From Clostridiaceae bacterium BL-3 (lineage in GTDB: Bacteria > Bacillota > Clostridia > Clostridiales > Clostridiaceae): DNA of 64,000 nt. Position numbers and translations under genes: made by a program. The notes under the pieces are model-generated. The model saw nothing but the letters and a program-made list of their open reading frames with translations. It made no database searches and was not told the DNA's origin. This document shows, piece after piece, positions 52,857 through 61,441 of the stretch. Positions within the stretch are counted from its first letter, which is position 1; each line of letters opens with the position of its first letter. The stretch spans positions 1,426,001 through 1,490,000 of the forward strand of contig CADDXC010000001.1 of NCBI GenBank assembly GCA_902809985.1. The letters run 5' to 3'.

Positions 52857-54008
52857 TTAAAAAGCAACTATGCTACAAGCAAGAAGTTTTGCACGCTCAT
52901 TAAGGCTATAAACTTGAATATATTCTCTTTCTCCATGATTTAATTCGCCGCGAGCCCCCATAGCACAAACTGATGGGACTCCCGCCATAGTAGTCCAACA
53001 AGCATCAGAGCCTCCTCCTACAAAGATCGGTTTTATCTCTGGTTCTATTCCAAGCTTACGTCCTTGTTCTTGAACTACTTTAAAAAGCTTCATTCCTTCT
53101 TCTGTTTGTTCCATAGGCATAAATGAAACTTTTTCGTGAGAAATAGTTGTATGAGTTCCTGGTACATATGTCTTTTTTACAACCTTTCTTAAATCATCAA
53201 GAGCTTTTTCTCCTTGTTCACAGGTTTTAAATCTTATATCAATCTTAGCATGTGCCTCCCCAGCAACAGCATTAGCTACCGTACCACCTTCAATAACACC
53301 TACATTATATGTTATGCCTGATTCATAATCTGTTAGATTATGTAAAGCTATAATTTTATGAGCTAACTCTAAAACTGCAGAAGCTCCTTTTTGAGGATCC
53401 TTACCAGCATGTACATCTATTCCCTTTACTGTCATGTCAGGATACATTACACCTTTTCTAGCTACAACTACAGCTCCATCGTCTGAACCAGTTTCCATAT
53501 TGAATACAGCATCTTTCCCCTCTGCCTCTTTGGTAAATAATTCTGGTGTATCTAATACTGGATGACCTGATTCTTCATCACCACAAAAAAGTACAGTAAT
53601 ATTTTTTTCATTCCAATTTAAGTCGTGAAGCGCCTTAAGAGCTGAAAGTGCTATAACTACACCGCCTTTCATATCTAAAACGCCAGGACCATAAGCCTTG
53701 TCTTCTTTAATAGTAAAAGGTCTTTTTGCTGCTGTTCCTTTTGAAAAGACAGTATCTATATGACCTATCACCATAACATTTTTCTTTCCAGTACCTTCTT
53801 TGTGAGCTAAAACATGAGTACATATTCCTGGATGTTCTAAATATTCAACTTTAAATCCAATACTATTTAATATATCTCCTACAGCATGTGCAACCTTGTC
53901 TATCCCTTCCGGATTATCACGACCTGAATCAATATTAACCAATTTTTCTAGTAATAAAGCCATATCATTATTGTATTCGTCAACCTTTTTACTAATTTTC
54001 TCTATCAT
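52857..54008 (-). CDS. M20-family metallopeptidase, carboxypeptidase G2/acylase type
   Basis: 383-residue cytoplasmic amidohydrolase. Metal ligands: His and Asp in IGHIDTVFS, Asp in GPGVLDMKGG, Glu pair in CGDEESGHP, Asp/Glu in NMETGSDDG, and the last His in GELNHGEREY. The bimodular M20 layout is complete. It hydrolyses the amide bond of N-acyl-amino acids or C-terminal glutamate/peptide bonds. It lies 46 bp after the racemase-like gene. Together they suggest deacylation of N-acyl-L-amino acids. Confidence 0.9.
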   Translation of the reverse strand: MIEKISKKVDEYNNDMALLLEKLVNIDSGRDNPEGIDKVAHAVGDILNSIGFKVEYLEHPGICTHVLAHKEGTGKKNVMVIGHIDTVFSKGTAAKRPFTIKEDKAYGPGVLDMKGGVVIALSALKALHDLNWNEKNITVLFCGDEESGHPVLDTPELFTKEAEGKDAVFNMETGSDDGAVVVARKGVMYPDMTVKGIDVHAGKDPQKGASAVLELAHKIIALHNLTDYESGITYNVGVIEGGTVANAVAGEAHAKIDIRFKTCEQGEKALDDLRKVVKKTYVPGTHTTISHEKVSFMPMEQTEEGMKLFKVVQEQGRKLGIEPEIKPIFVGGGSDACWTTMAGVPSVCAMGARGELNHGEREYIQVYSLNERAKLLACSIVAF

Positions 54009-54054
54009 CTTTGCTCCTCTCCTTGTCTTCAGCTATTATGAATATTTTAATATT

Positions 54055-55173
54055 TTATTTAACTTTTTTGCTGTAAACAGCTTTTTTCACTGTAAACTTA
54101 TCCATATAATAAATATCTGGATCAAAGCCAATACCACTTCCTTTGGGAACATCAATAAATGTGCCATCAAGCTTAATCATCGGATTAATGATATCATGTG
54201 CATAATAACGCTCTGATGCTGCAATATCATTCGGTAAAGTATATCCCCATAGTGTTGCTGCCGCAATATTATGAGCTCTAGCTATTCCAGAATCCAACAT
54301 TCCACCACACCAAATGCCAATGCCATTATCATAACCTAACTTTTGAATCTTTTTAGCTTCAGTTAGTCCTCCAACTCTAGCCACTTTAATATTAATGATT
54401 CCGCAGCTTTTAAGCTTAATAGCCTTTCTAGCATCTTCCAGTGTTACAATACTCTCATCCAAACAAATCTTTGTTTTTATTTGGGACTGTAATTCAGCAT
54501 GATCGACTATATCATCATGAGCTAAAGGTTGTTCAATCATTATCAATCCAAGTTCATCCAATTTTTTAAATGTATCAACATCATCTAATGTATACGCTGA
54601 GTTAGCATCAGCCATTAACATTATATCTCCAAATTTCTTTCTAACAGCTGTCATATACTCTACATCTTTTCCAGGTTTGATTTTGATTTTAACCCTGTGA
54701 TAGCCATCTTCAATATATCCTTTAACTGCATCTAATAAGCTTTGAACATCTTTTTGAATTCCAATACTAACCCCTGTTTCGACCTTGTCCTTAGTACCTC
54801 CTAAAGCTTTAGCTAATGGCAATTTATTTTCTTTTGCATATAAATCCCAAAGTGCACAGTTAATTGATGATTTTGCCATTTCATTACAACGGTATCTTGA
54901 AAACAATTTAGATGTTTCATCTGGATGTTCCATTTTAACTGCTAACGTTTGCGGAATTAATGAATTTTCTAATAGTGCCCAAGCACCATCAATAAATTCT
55001 TCATTGTAATATGGTTTTGTAAAAGTTGAACACTCGCCATATCCAACATTGCCATCCTCATCATGGATTTCCACAATTAAGCAATTTTTAAATTTCATTG
55101 AATCAAAGCTTGTTTCAAATGCTTTTTTAAATGGCATTTGAACTTGTCTCATTACTATTTTGTTAATTTTCAT
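54055..55173 (-). CDS. N-acylamino acid racemase / o-succinylbenzoate synthase family enzyme
   Basis: 372-residue enolase-superfamily enzyme. The catalytic residues are in place: the Lys-x-Lys motif in RVKIKIKPGKD, Asp189 (MADANSAY), Glu214 (MIEQPLAHDD), Asp239 (CLDES) and Lys263 (INIKVARVGG). GIGIWCGGMLDSGIARAHNIAAATL is characteristic of the NSAR/OSBS subgroup. No menaquinone genes lie around, and the neighbours are M20 hydrolases and transporters, so racemisation of N-acyl-amino acids is more likely than OSBS activity. The alternative dipeptide epimerase is possible. ATG with a weak AAGGAG site. Confidence 0.85.
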   Translation of the reverse strand: MKINKIVMRQVQMPFKKAFETSFDSMKFKNCLIVEIHDEDGNVGYGECSTFTKPYYNEEFIDGAWALLENSLIPQTLAVKMEHPDETSKLFSRYRCNEMAKSSINCALWDLYAKENKLPLAKALGGTKDKVETGVSIGIQKDVQSLLDAVKGYIEDGYHRVKIKIKPGKDVEYMTAVRKKFGDIMLMADANSAYTLDDVDTFKKLDELGLIMIEQPLAHDDIVDHAELQSQIKTKICLDESIVTLEDARKAIKLKSCGIINIKVARVGGLTEAKKIQKLGYDNGIGIWCGGMLDSGIARAHNIAAATLWGYTLPNDIAASERYYAHDIINPMIKLDGTFIDVPKGSGIGFDPDIYYMDKFTVKKAVYSKKVK

Positions 55174-55197
55174 AATACCCTTACTCCTTTTTAAAAA

Positions 55198-56436
55198 TTA
55201 TATTGTTTCTATCTCAAATTTCTCAGCATTTTTAGATTTTTTTCTAATTTCATTACTGTTTAACGTAAGTGAAACAACAAATGCAACCCCTACTGAAAAC
55301 ACTAAAAATAGAAAAGCTGCATTATAGGATCCATTAAACATATCAACCAAGAAACCCATTGCAAGCGGAGAAATAAAACCCGCCATTTGGCTTCCAAAAT
55401 TCAGCAATCCAATTGATGAACCATAATTATCTTGTGTTATTATTTTGCTAAACAATGCGTACGTAGATGCAAATGTAATTGACTTGAAGAAATAGGTAAT
55501 TACTTCAAAAATAATAACCGAAGCAAGCGATTCGGCATTATACATTTCGAAAACAAAAATCATAGTTAATAAACTTGAAAGAGCAATAATAAGTTTTTCT
55601 TTATTCTTGAAAAACCTGTCCATAATCCAACCACTGCTAAAAGCGCCTATACCTGCACCAATAAATGGAAGTGGTACCAAGTAAGAGATACTCTTTATGT
55701 TAATGTCACGCACTTTTAATAAATAAGTTGGCATCCATGAATCCAAACCTTTATTTACCATACTAATTCCAAGTGCAATAATAATAAATTGCCATACCAT
55801 TTTACTTGTGAGTATACCCTTCCAATCAACTTTCTTATTTATCTTTTTATCATCACTTATAACCTTGCTTTTTCTAATTGGACGAACTGTAAGATAATAA
55901 ATAGCTACAAACGCAATGCCTAAAATTCCAATTATGTGGAAAGTCGCTCTCCAACCCAAGGCAATAATAAGCGGCGCCACAATTATAGGAGCTATTGCAC
56001 TGCCCACATAGTTGGAAGATAACATACTGGACGTTGCCTTTGAACGATCCCTATAATCAAAAACTTCAGATGTTTCCGACAAACTTGCAGCTGTATAAGG
56101 CCCTTCACCTATTCCAAACATAAAACGAATTATAAGTAACGATGTGAATGACCAAGAAAACCCAGTAAACATAGTGAATACTGACCACATTAGGATAGAA
56201 ATGATAATTACCACTTTAGAACCAAATTTATCTGACAGCCACCCCCCTGGGACTTGTATAAAGGCGTAGCTTATATAAAAAGCACTTAAAACCAGCCCTG
56301 ATTGTGATGCATTTAATCCAAAATCTTTACCTATAGATGTAAGTGCAATATTCATTGCTGCTCTATCGACATACAGTATACAATAGGCTATATAAAGCAA
56401 TGCAAATATTAAATATTTCGAATTCTTTTTTGTCAT
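55198..56436 (-). CDS. MFS transporter (ACS-like)
   Basis: 412-residue transporter with twelve helices. The N-terminal MFS motif GGWLSDKFGSKVVI is present after IAYCILYVDRAAMNIALTSIGKDFGL, the typical start of anion:cation symporter-type MFS proteins (hexuronate, phthalate, sialate). RFMFGIGEGPYTAASLSETSEVF is the conserved fourth/fifth helix region. It sits between the racemase and the upstream M20 gene, so it probably imports their N-acyl or peptide substrate. Confidence 0.9.
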   Translation of the reverse strand: MTKKNSKYLIFALLYIAYCILYVDRAAMNIALTSIGKDFGLNASQSGLVLSAFYISYAFIQVPGGWLSDKFGSKVVIIISILMWSVFTMFTGFSWSFTSLLIIRFMFGIGEGPYTAASLSETSEVFDYRDRSKATSSMLSSNYVGSAIAPIIVAPLIIALGWRATFHIIGILGIAFVAIYYLTVRPIRKSKVISDDKKINKKVDWKGILTSKMVWQFIIIALGISMVNKGLDSWMPTYLLKVRDINIKSISYLVPLPFIGAGIGAFSSGWIMDRFFKNKEKLIIALSSLLTMIFVFEMYNAESLASVIIFEVITYFFKSITFASTYALFSKIITQDNYGSSIGLLNFGSQMAGFISPLAMGFLVDMFNGSYNAAFLFLVFSVGVAFVVSLTLNSNEIRKKSKNAEKFEIETI

Positions 56437-56522
56437 TCTAATTAAATTTCCCCCTCATTTATATCAAATCAGCTATTTACAAAGCCATAGAACTATTAAA
56501 GTTCAGTGTTTTCCAATTTATA

Positions 56523-57875
56523 TTAAAAATCTTTTCCGAATTCTTTTATCAAATAATAACTTGACTTAATACCATTAATGAATACACATTTATTCATATT
56601 TTCATTAGGTGCGTGATTATTTTGATCTGAATTTGCATAAGGTATAGTTAACGTTGGTTTCTTTAAAATATCCGTCCATACATAATTGGGCACTGTTCCA
56701 GCCATAACTGGCTCCACAATGGCTTTTTTATCTGAAGCAGCTTCCAGCGCTTTAATAGCTGTTTGAATATAAGGTGAATTTGAATCAGTCATAGTTGGTG
56801 GATATGATACAAATTCTCGTATAGTTGCAAATGGTGAAAATTCTTGTACTACTTTCTTAATATTAGACATGATTTCAACAGGATTCTGCTTTCTAACTAA
56901 ACGTATGTCAAATTTTGCAACAGCCTCACTAGGTATAATATTTTTAGCCCCTTCTCCAGAGTATCCTGAATAAATTCCAGAAATATTAAAGGTTGGATTA
57001 AACATAAGTAAATCATAATATTGCCGTTTATTAAATTTAATTCTGGAAACACCAAATCTCTTTTCCACACTCGACTTGCCATAGGGTATTGCATCTATCC
57101 ATTTTTTCTGCAGCTCAGTTGGCTTAATAACACCATCATAAAAATGTGGAATAGTAATACAGTCCTTATCAAATGAATATAATTTATTGATAATCTTGTT
57201 CAGCAATATAACTGGATTTTTAATAATATTTCCAGCATTTCCAGAATGGTTATCAAAATCAGATACCTTTACTTTAATTTCAAAACAAATTAGTCCTCTA
57301 TTTCCCAGTCTCAAAACGGGTCGTCCAGATTCATGTATAGATCCATCAACAACCACAACAAGATCTGTATCTAAGAGAGTATCTCCATATTCTTTTACAA
57401 CATTAGGCAAATGTACACTTCCCTGTTCTTCTTCACCTTCAACAAGAAATTTTATATTAAAAGGAAATTTTTTATGTAACTTTAAATAGCTATACATACC
57501 TAAAATTTGTGCAATTAACTGTCCCTTATTATCCCCAATACCACGGGCATAAAACTTGCTGTCTTTTTCTGTAAGTTTAAATGGATCTGAATTCCACTTA
57601 TCTACTGGTTCTGGAGACATTACATCATAATGCCCATAGAATAGTACAGTAAATGAACTTTCTCCCGGCATACTTGCATATATTGCTGGATTTCCATTTG
57701 TCTTTAATATTTTAGTTTCAGTGTTCAACAAATTCATAAAAAGTGATTGAACATAGTCTACGGTATCTTGTATACCTTCACCGGTTGAACTCACCCCTTT
57801 CTTAGTAATCAATTCTTCAAGACTTCTTCGAAAAAAGTCAAAATTGTTTGAAACAAATTCATCAATATTTGCCAA
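56523..57875 (-). CDS. M20-family dipeptidase/acylase
   Basis: 450-residue M20 enzyme. Metal motifs: FYGHYDVMSPEP, GIGDNKGQ, EGEEEQGS, VVVVDGSIH and NNHAPNENM. The lid domain runs from about 200 to 320. The TTG start at 57875 fits AAGGGGG; the ATG upstream lies inside that site. It belongs to the M20A dipeptidase/ArgE-like group, different from the second M20 enzyme of the cluster. First gene of the likely operon (M20, MFS, racemase, M20, membrane pair). Confidence 0.88.
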   Translation of the reverse strand: MANIDEFVSNNFDFFRRSLEELITKKGVSSTGEGIQDTVDYVQSLFMNLLNTETKILKTNGNPAIYASMPGESSFTVLFYGHYDVMSPEPVDKWNSDPFKLTEKDSKFYARGIGDNKGQLIAQILGMYSYLKLHKKFPFNIKFLVEGEEEQGSVHLPNVVKEYGDTLLDTDLVVVVDGSIHESGRPVLRLGNRGLICFEIKVKVSDFDNHSGNAGNIIKNPVILLNKIINKLYSFDKDCITIPHFYDGVIKPTELQKKWIDAIPYGKSSVEKRFGVSRIKFNKRQYYDLLMFNPTFNISGIYSGYSGEGAKNIIPSEAVAKFDIRLVRKQNPVEIMSNIKKVVQEFSPFATIREFVSYPPTMTDSNSPYIQTAIKALEAASDKKAIVEPVMAGTVPNYVWTDILKKPTLTIPYANSDQNNHAPNENMNKCVFINGIKSSYYLIKEFGKDF

Positions 57876-58193
57876 GTTTAAAATCCCCCTTTTCATTAGG
57901 CGTTAACCGCTGTCAAAACTTTCAGTCCGTTATAAATTTAAAATTAAATAGCAAAACAATTTAACTACTTTTAATTTTAGTGCAAATATAATGTCTCTAA
58001 AACGTCTTAAATTTGACTTAAACAATAAAAAACATTGCATTATCTCCACGAGATATTAAACCTATTTTTAATACACAGACAATAATTTTACCGTCCTGTT
58101 CACATATAAGGCCAAAAAAATGCAGTCATTATAAATATTTATAATGACTGCAAATATCTTAATATTAAAAACTATGAATTCCCAAACTAAAAT
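57876..58193. other. Intergenic region with the kor operon terminator
   Basis: 318 bp between the M20 gene start and the kor operon end. It holds the 32-bp palindromic terminator and AT-rich promoter sequence for the M20 operon; I could not place a convincing -35/-10 pair. Confidence 0.4.
58114..58152 (-). terminator. Terminator after the kor operon
   Basis: TGCAGTCATTATAAAT is followed by its exact reverse complement (58121-58152, a perfect 32-bp palindrome), then seven T on the minus strand. Confidence 0.92.
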
Positions 58194-58766
58194 TTATCCT
58201 ACCAACTGGCAATTCTTCTTTAAGGAATTGAAATTTTCAACCAACTTATAACCTGTTTCCAAAGCACGTTTATTTAAATCTTCTGTTCCCTTCGGAACCC
58301 TGTTTAACACAGCAGCTTCCAGAGATTTTTTTGAAGCAATGTGTAAAATGCCATTAATAGCTCCAATCGAAATTATATTGGCTACCATCGATTTACCTAT
58401 TACTTTATTGGCAGTTTCCAATATAGGAATTTGCACAACTCTCTCGGCTCTATTAGTACCTGGAACTATCACAGATGAATCTACAAGCAGTATCCCTTCA
58501 CTATCAAGTGATCCAATATATTTATTACAGGATTTTTGTGTTAAAGTCAAAAGCAAATTCGTTTTCAGAACCTTTGGAAAATCAATTTCCTCATCACTTA
58601 TTATAACTTCAGCCTTGCTGGAACCTCCTCTGGCTTCTGGTCCATAAGACTGGGATTGAACAGCTTTTTTACCCTCCATTATTGCGGCTTCTGCCAAAAT
58701 AACTCCGCCCAGGATAAGTCCCTGCCCTCCTGAACCCGTCAACCTCAATTCCAATTTATTGCTCAT
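58194..58766 (-). CDS. korC: 2-oxoacid:ferredoxin oxidoreductase, gamma subunit
   Basis: 190-residue gamma subunit. LRLTGSGGQGLILGGVILAEAA is the canonical N-terminus and SYGPEARGGSSKAEVIISDEEIDFP the signature. It binds CoA/TPP interface in the complex. Final gene of the operon, 25 bp after korB. Together the subunits decarboxylate a 2-oxoacid to acyl-CoA and reduce ferredoxin; 2-oxoglutarate is the most likely substrate by gene order, but branched-chain 2-oxoacids (VOR) remain possible. Confidence 0.9.
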   Translation of the reverse strand: MSNKLELRLTGSGGQGLILGGVILAEAAIMEGKKAVQSQSYGPEARGGSSKAEVIISDEEIDFPKVLKTNLLLTLTQKSCNKYIGSLDSEGILLVDSSVIVPGTNRAERVVQIPILETANKVIGKSMVANIISIGAINGILHIASKKSLEAAVLNRVPKGTEDLNKRALETGYKLVENFNSLKKNCQLVG

Positions 58767-58791
58767 AATTCATTTCCCCTTTATAAATTAC

Positions 58792-59607
58792 TTATTTTAC
58801 AAATCTATCTATTATTTTCTGATATTCTTCAGTATACTCAGGTTCTGTAGTGTTTTTAAACTCACCGATTAAAAACTTCCCTTCAAGTTTTTCTGGTGAA
58901 AGATTTTTTGCTGCATCAATGCTTACAGCATTATCTCTTTGCCATTTCATCATGTTTACAGCAGAACCCTTTTTATTTTTTCTTCCATAGTATGTAGGGC
59001 ATATGCTCACACCCTCTATTAATGAAAACCCCTTATTCCGGATACCTTTCTCTATAAGAGAAATCAACTGCTTCGTATGATAAACAGTACCTCTGGCTGC
59101 ATAAGTTGCTCCTGCACCTACAGCGAGCTGCGGAATATCAAAAGGTTTGTCAACTGTACCATAAGGTGCAGTAGTTCCCTTATCACCCCTCGGTGTAGTT
59201 GGTGAATACTGTCCGCCGGTCATTCCATAGATATTGTTGTTAAAAATAACCGTTGTAATGTCAATATTTCTCCTGGCCGCATGAATCAGATGATTCCCTC
59301 CAATAGCTGCAGCATCACCGTCTCCTGAAATTACAATAACCTCAAGCTCTGGATTTGCCAGTTTCACTCCCGTGGCAAAAGCCAATGCCCTGCCGTGAGT
59401 AGTATGGAGTGTGTTAAAATCCATATATCCTACAGCTCTTGAAGAACAGCCTATTCCAGATACAATACATACTTTATTTTTGTCCAGTTTTAAATTATCT
59501 ATGGCCTGTATAATAGCTCTCATCAATATCCCATGTCCGCATCCCGGGCACCATATATGCGGTAAATTTTCCATTCTTAAATAATTTTCAACCAGTGTAC
59601 TAGCCAT
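58792..59607 (-). CDS. korB: 2-oxoacid:ferredoxin oxidoreductase, beta subunit
   Basis: 271-residue TPP-binding subunit. The N-terminus NLPHIWCPGCGHGILMRAI has conserved cysteines; GIGCSSRAVGYMDFNTLHTTHGRALAFATG, the TPP motif GDGDAAAIGGNHLIHAARRN with NN (FNNNIYGMTGGQYSPTTP) are typical of the KorB/PorB group. Cysteine positions fit the 4Fe-4S cluster in the family. It lies one base from korA. Confidence 0.94.
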   Translation of the reverse strand: MASTLVENYLRMENLPHIWCPGCGHGILMRAIIQAIDNLKLDKNKVCIVSGIGCSSRAVGYMDFNTLHTTHGRALAFATGVKLANPELEVIVISGDGDAAAIGGNHLIHAARRNIDITTVIFNNNIYGMTGGQYSPTTPRGDKGTTAPYGTVDKPFDIPQLAVGAGATYAARGTVYHTKQLISLIEKGIRNKGFSLIEGVSICPTYYGRKNKKGSAVNMMKWQRDNAVSIDAAKNLSPEKLEGKFLIGEFKNTTEPEYTEEYQKIIDRFVK

Positions 59608-59608
59608 T

Positions 59609-60745
59609 TTAAATTACCTCCCTGATTTTAGATAGTATTTCCTGGGGGGTAATAACTTCACCGTTGATCTTTCCTATTTTAAAAATACTCGATTTGTTCT
59701 TCACAATTCTCTCGACTTCCAGAGCTAACTGTCCGTGGTTAAGTTCTGCTACAATTATATTCTTAGCCTGTTTACTAAGTTCTTTAACTGCCTTTTCCGG
59801 AAAAGGCCAGATAGTTATGGGCCTGAACAATCCAACTTTTAGGCCGCTTTTTCTTGCCTGTTTTACTGCACTTCTGGCGCTTCTTGCTGTCCCTCCATAG
59901 GAAATCACTACAGTTTCGGCATCTTTCATATAGAGTTCATCATAGGTTACAATATCATCTATATTGTCTTCAATCTTCTTTAAAAGCCTATTACAGAGAA
60001 CATCAGCTACTTCAGTGCTGTTAGTTGTGAACCCTGATTCAGTATGAACAAGTCCTGTAACATTAAACCTGAATCCTTCTCCAAAAACTGCCATAGGAGG
60101 AACAAGCTCCCCTTCTTTAACATGGTAAGGCAAATAATCCTCATCACCTTTTTGAGGCTTTTTGCGGTTGATAATCTCTAAATTTTCCGGTTCAGGAATT
60201 TCGATTCCCTCTCTCATATGGGCCACAATTTCATCCATTAATAATATGACGGGTGTTCTATATTTTTCTGAAAGATTAAAAGCCCTGACTGTTAAATCAA
60301 AAGTTTCTTTGACTGAAGAGGGTGTTATCACTATTATTGGATGATCTCCATGAGTGCCCCACCTTGCCTGCATTACATCCCCCTGGGATGGTGACGTTGG
60401 GAGCCCCGTGCTAGGGCCGTGCCTCTGTACATCTACAATTACACAGGGTATTTCGGCCATTGCTGCATAGCCTATATTTTCCTGCTTTAGCGAAAACCCA
60501 GGCCCGCTTGTAGCTGTCATTGATTTTACTCCTGTAAGTGAAGCACCTACAGCCGCAGCCATCCCTGCTATTTCATCCTCTGTCTGAATAAATTTTCCTC
60601 CCACCATAGGTAATCTTTTAGCTGAAAGTTCTGCTATTTCAGTAGAAGGTGTTATCGGATATCCTGAGTAAAACCGCATTCCTGCTGCAATTGCTCCTTC
60701 TACACAAGCTTCATTTCCCTGCAGCAGTTTAATATTGTTTCCCAT
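59609..60745 (-). CDS. korA: 2-oxoacid:ferredoxin oxidoreductase, alpha subunit
   Basis: 378-residue alpha subunit. LLQGNEACVEGAIAAGMRFYSGYPITPSTEIAE is the typical N-terminus; SVTATSGPGFSLKQENIGYAAMAEIPCVIVDVQRHGPSTGLPTSPSQGDVMQARWG-like sequence carries the conserved oxoacid-binding region. KTVVISYGGTARSARSAVKQAR and HGQLALEVERIV complete the C-terminal domain. The ATG follows GGAGG. Second gene of the operon after korD. Confidence 0.92.
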   Translation of the reverse strand: MGNNIKLLQGNEACVEGAIAAGMRFYSGYPITPSTEIAELSAKRLPMVGGKFIQTEDEIAGMAAAVGASLTGVKSMTATSGPGFSLKQENIGYAAMAEIPCVIVDVQRHGPSTGLPTSPSQGDVMQARWGTHGDHPIIVITPSSVKETFDLTVRAFNLSEKYRTPVILLMDEIVAHMREGIEIPEPENLEIINRKKPQKGDEDYLPYHVKEGELVPPMAVFGEGFRFNVTGLVHTESGFTTNSTEVADVLCNRLLKKIEDNIDDIVTYDELYMKDAETVVISYGGTARSARSAVKQARKSGLKVGLFRPITIWPFPEKAVKELSKQAKNIIVAELNHGQLALEVERIVKNKSSIFKIGKINGEVITPQEILSKIREVI

Positions 60746-60747
60746 CT

Positions 60748-60960
60748 TTATTTACCTCCCAAAAAAATTGCATAATCAGGACAGCGCAGTTCGCATAGGC
60801 CGCATTTTATACATTTATCCTCATCTGCAATTGAAACCTTCCCATTTTTTAAAATCAGTACACTTTTAGGGCAGAATTCCACGCATATTCCACAGCCCTT
60901 GCACCAATTTTTTTCAAGCTTCAGATGCACATCATCTTCTACGCTAATCAATTTAAACAT
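60748..60960 (-). CDS. korD: 2-oxoacid:ferredoxin oxidoreductase, delta (ferredoxin) subunit
   Basis: 70-residue two-cluster ferredoxin subunit with CKGCGICVEFCP and CIKCGLCELRCP. It overlaps korA's ribosome site and is first in the operon. It relays electrons between the catalytic subunits and external ferredoxin. Confidence 0.93.
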   Translation of the reverse strand: MFKLISVEDDVHLKLEKNWCKGCGICVEFCPKSVLILKNGKVSIADEDKCIKCGLCELRCPDYAIFLGGK

Positions 60961-61441
60961 TACCTCTTTTCAAAAACATAAATTCTTATATTGCCCTTAT
61001 TGGCTAAATTACTTTTTAAAATAAATTTTTTGAATTTTATAAAACCGCATACAATTGCAAGTTTTATTTTATTTCCACCATATGAAAATAGCTTCCACTA
61101 AATTATGTTTAGTATATCACACTCTTTTTGAATTTTCAACTTCATTATCAGTATCAATAAGAGCATTTTTACTGAAAAATACAAGTTTAGCGTCAAAATT
61201 TACTTATACTGTATTAAACGCGCTGGATGTTCTTTCATTTTTCAAAATTAAAATTGATAAGTTCTATACATTTTAAGTCCACATTAATATTGTATAAATT
61301 TTGTTATCATTTCTTGAATTTTTATATACATACATTTATAATTTAACCTATATAATATAGTAATTGTATCTTTAAAATATAGTAATTATATCCTTAAAAA
61401 TACAATTACCGAAATCAAATAACTTCACAAAGGAGGCTAAA
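60961..61441. other. Intergenic region between korDABC and the RND pump
   Basis: 481 bp separating the divergent korDABC operon and the RND gene. It holds their promoters, the repeat cluster at 61355-61409 and AT-rich sequence. No convincing gene or RNA is seen between 61000 and 61320. Confidence 0.4.
61355..61409 (+). promoter_or_regulatory. Tandem repeats and inverted repeat before the RND pump gene
   Basis: Two abutting 22-bp direct repeats (61355-61376, 61377-61398) differ at two bases and begin with ATATAGTAATT. GTAATTGTAT (61360-61369) and ATACAATTAC (61400-61409) form a perfect 10-bp inverted repeat around them. TATAAT lies at 61351-61356. The pattern fits a repressor or activator binding at the pump promoter, 33 bp before the start. 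Confidence 0.6.

Noticed and set aside
54055..55173. menC for menaquinone synthesis
   Set aside because: No other menaquinone genes are present, and the neighbours are M20 hydrolases and transporters.
61055..61276. 73-codon frame before the RND pump
   Set aside because: It has no ribosome site, low-complexity composition and overlaps AT-rich promoter DNA.
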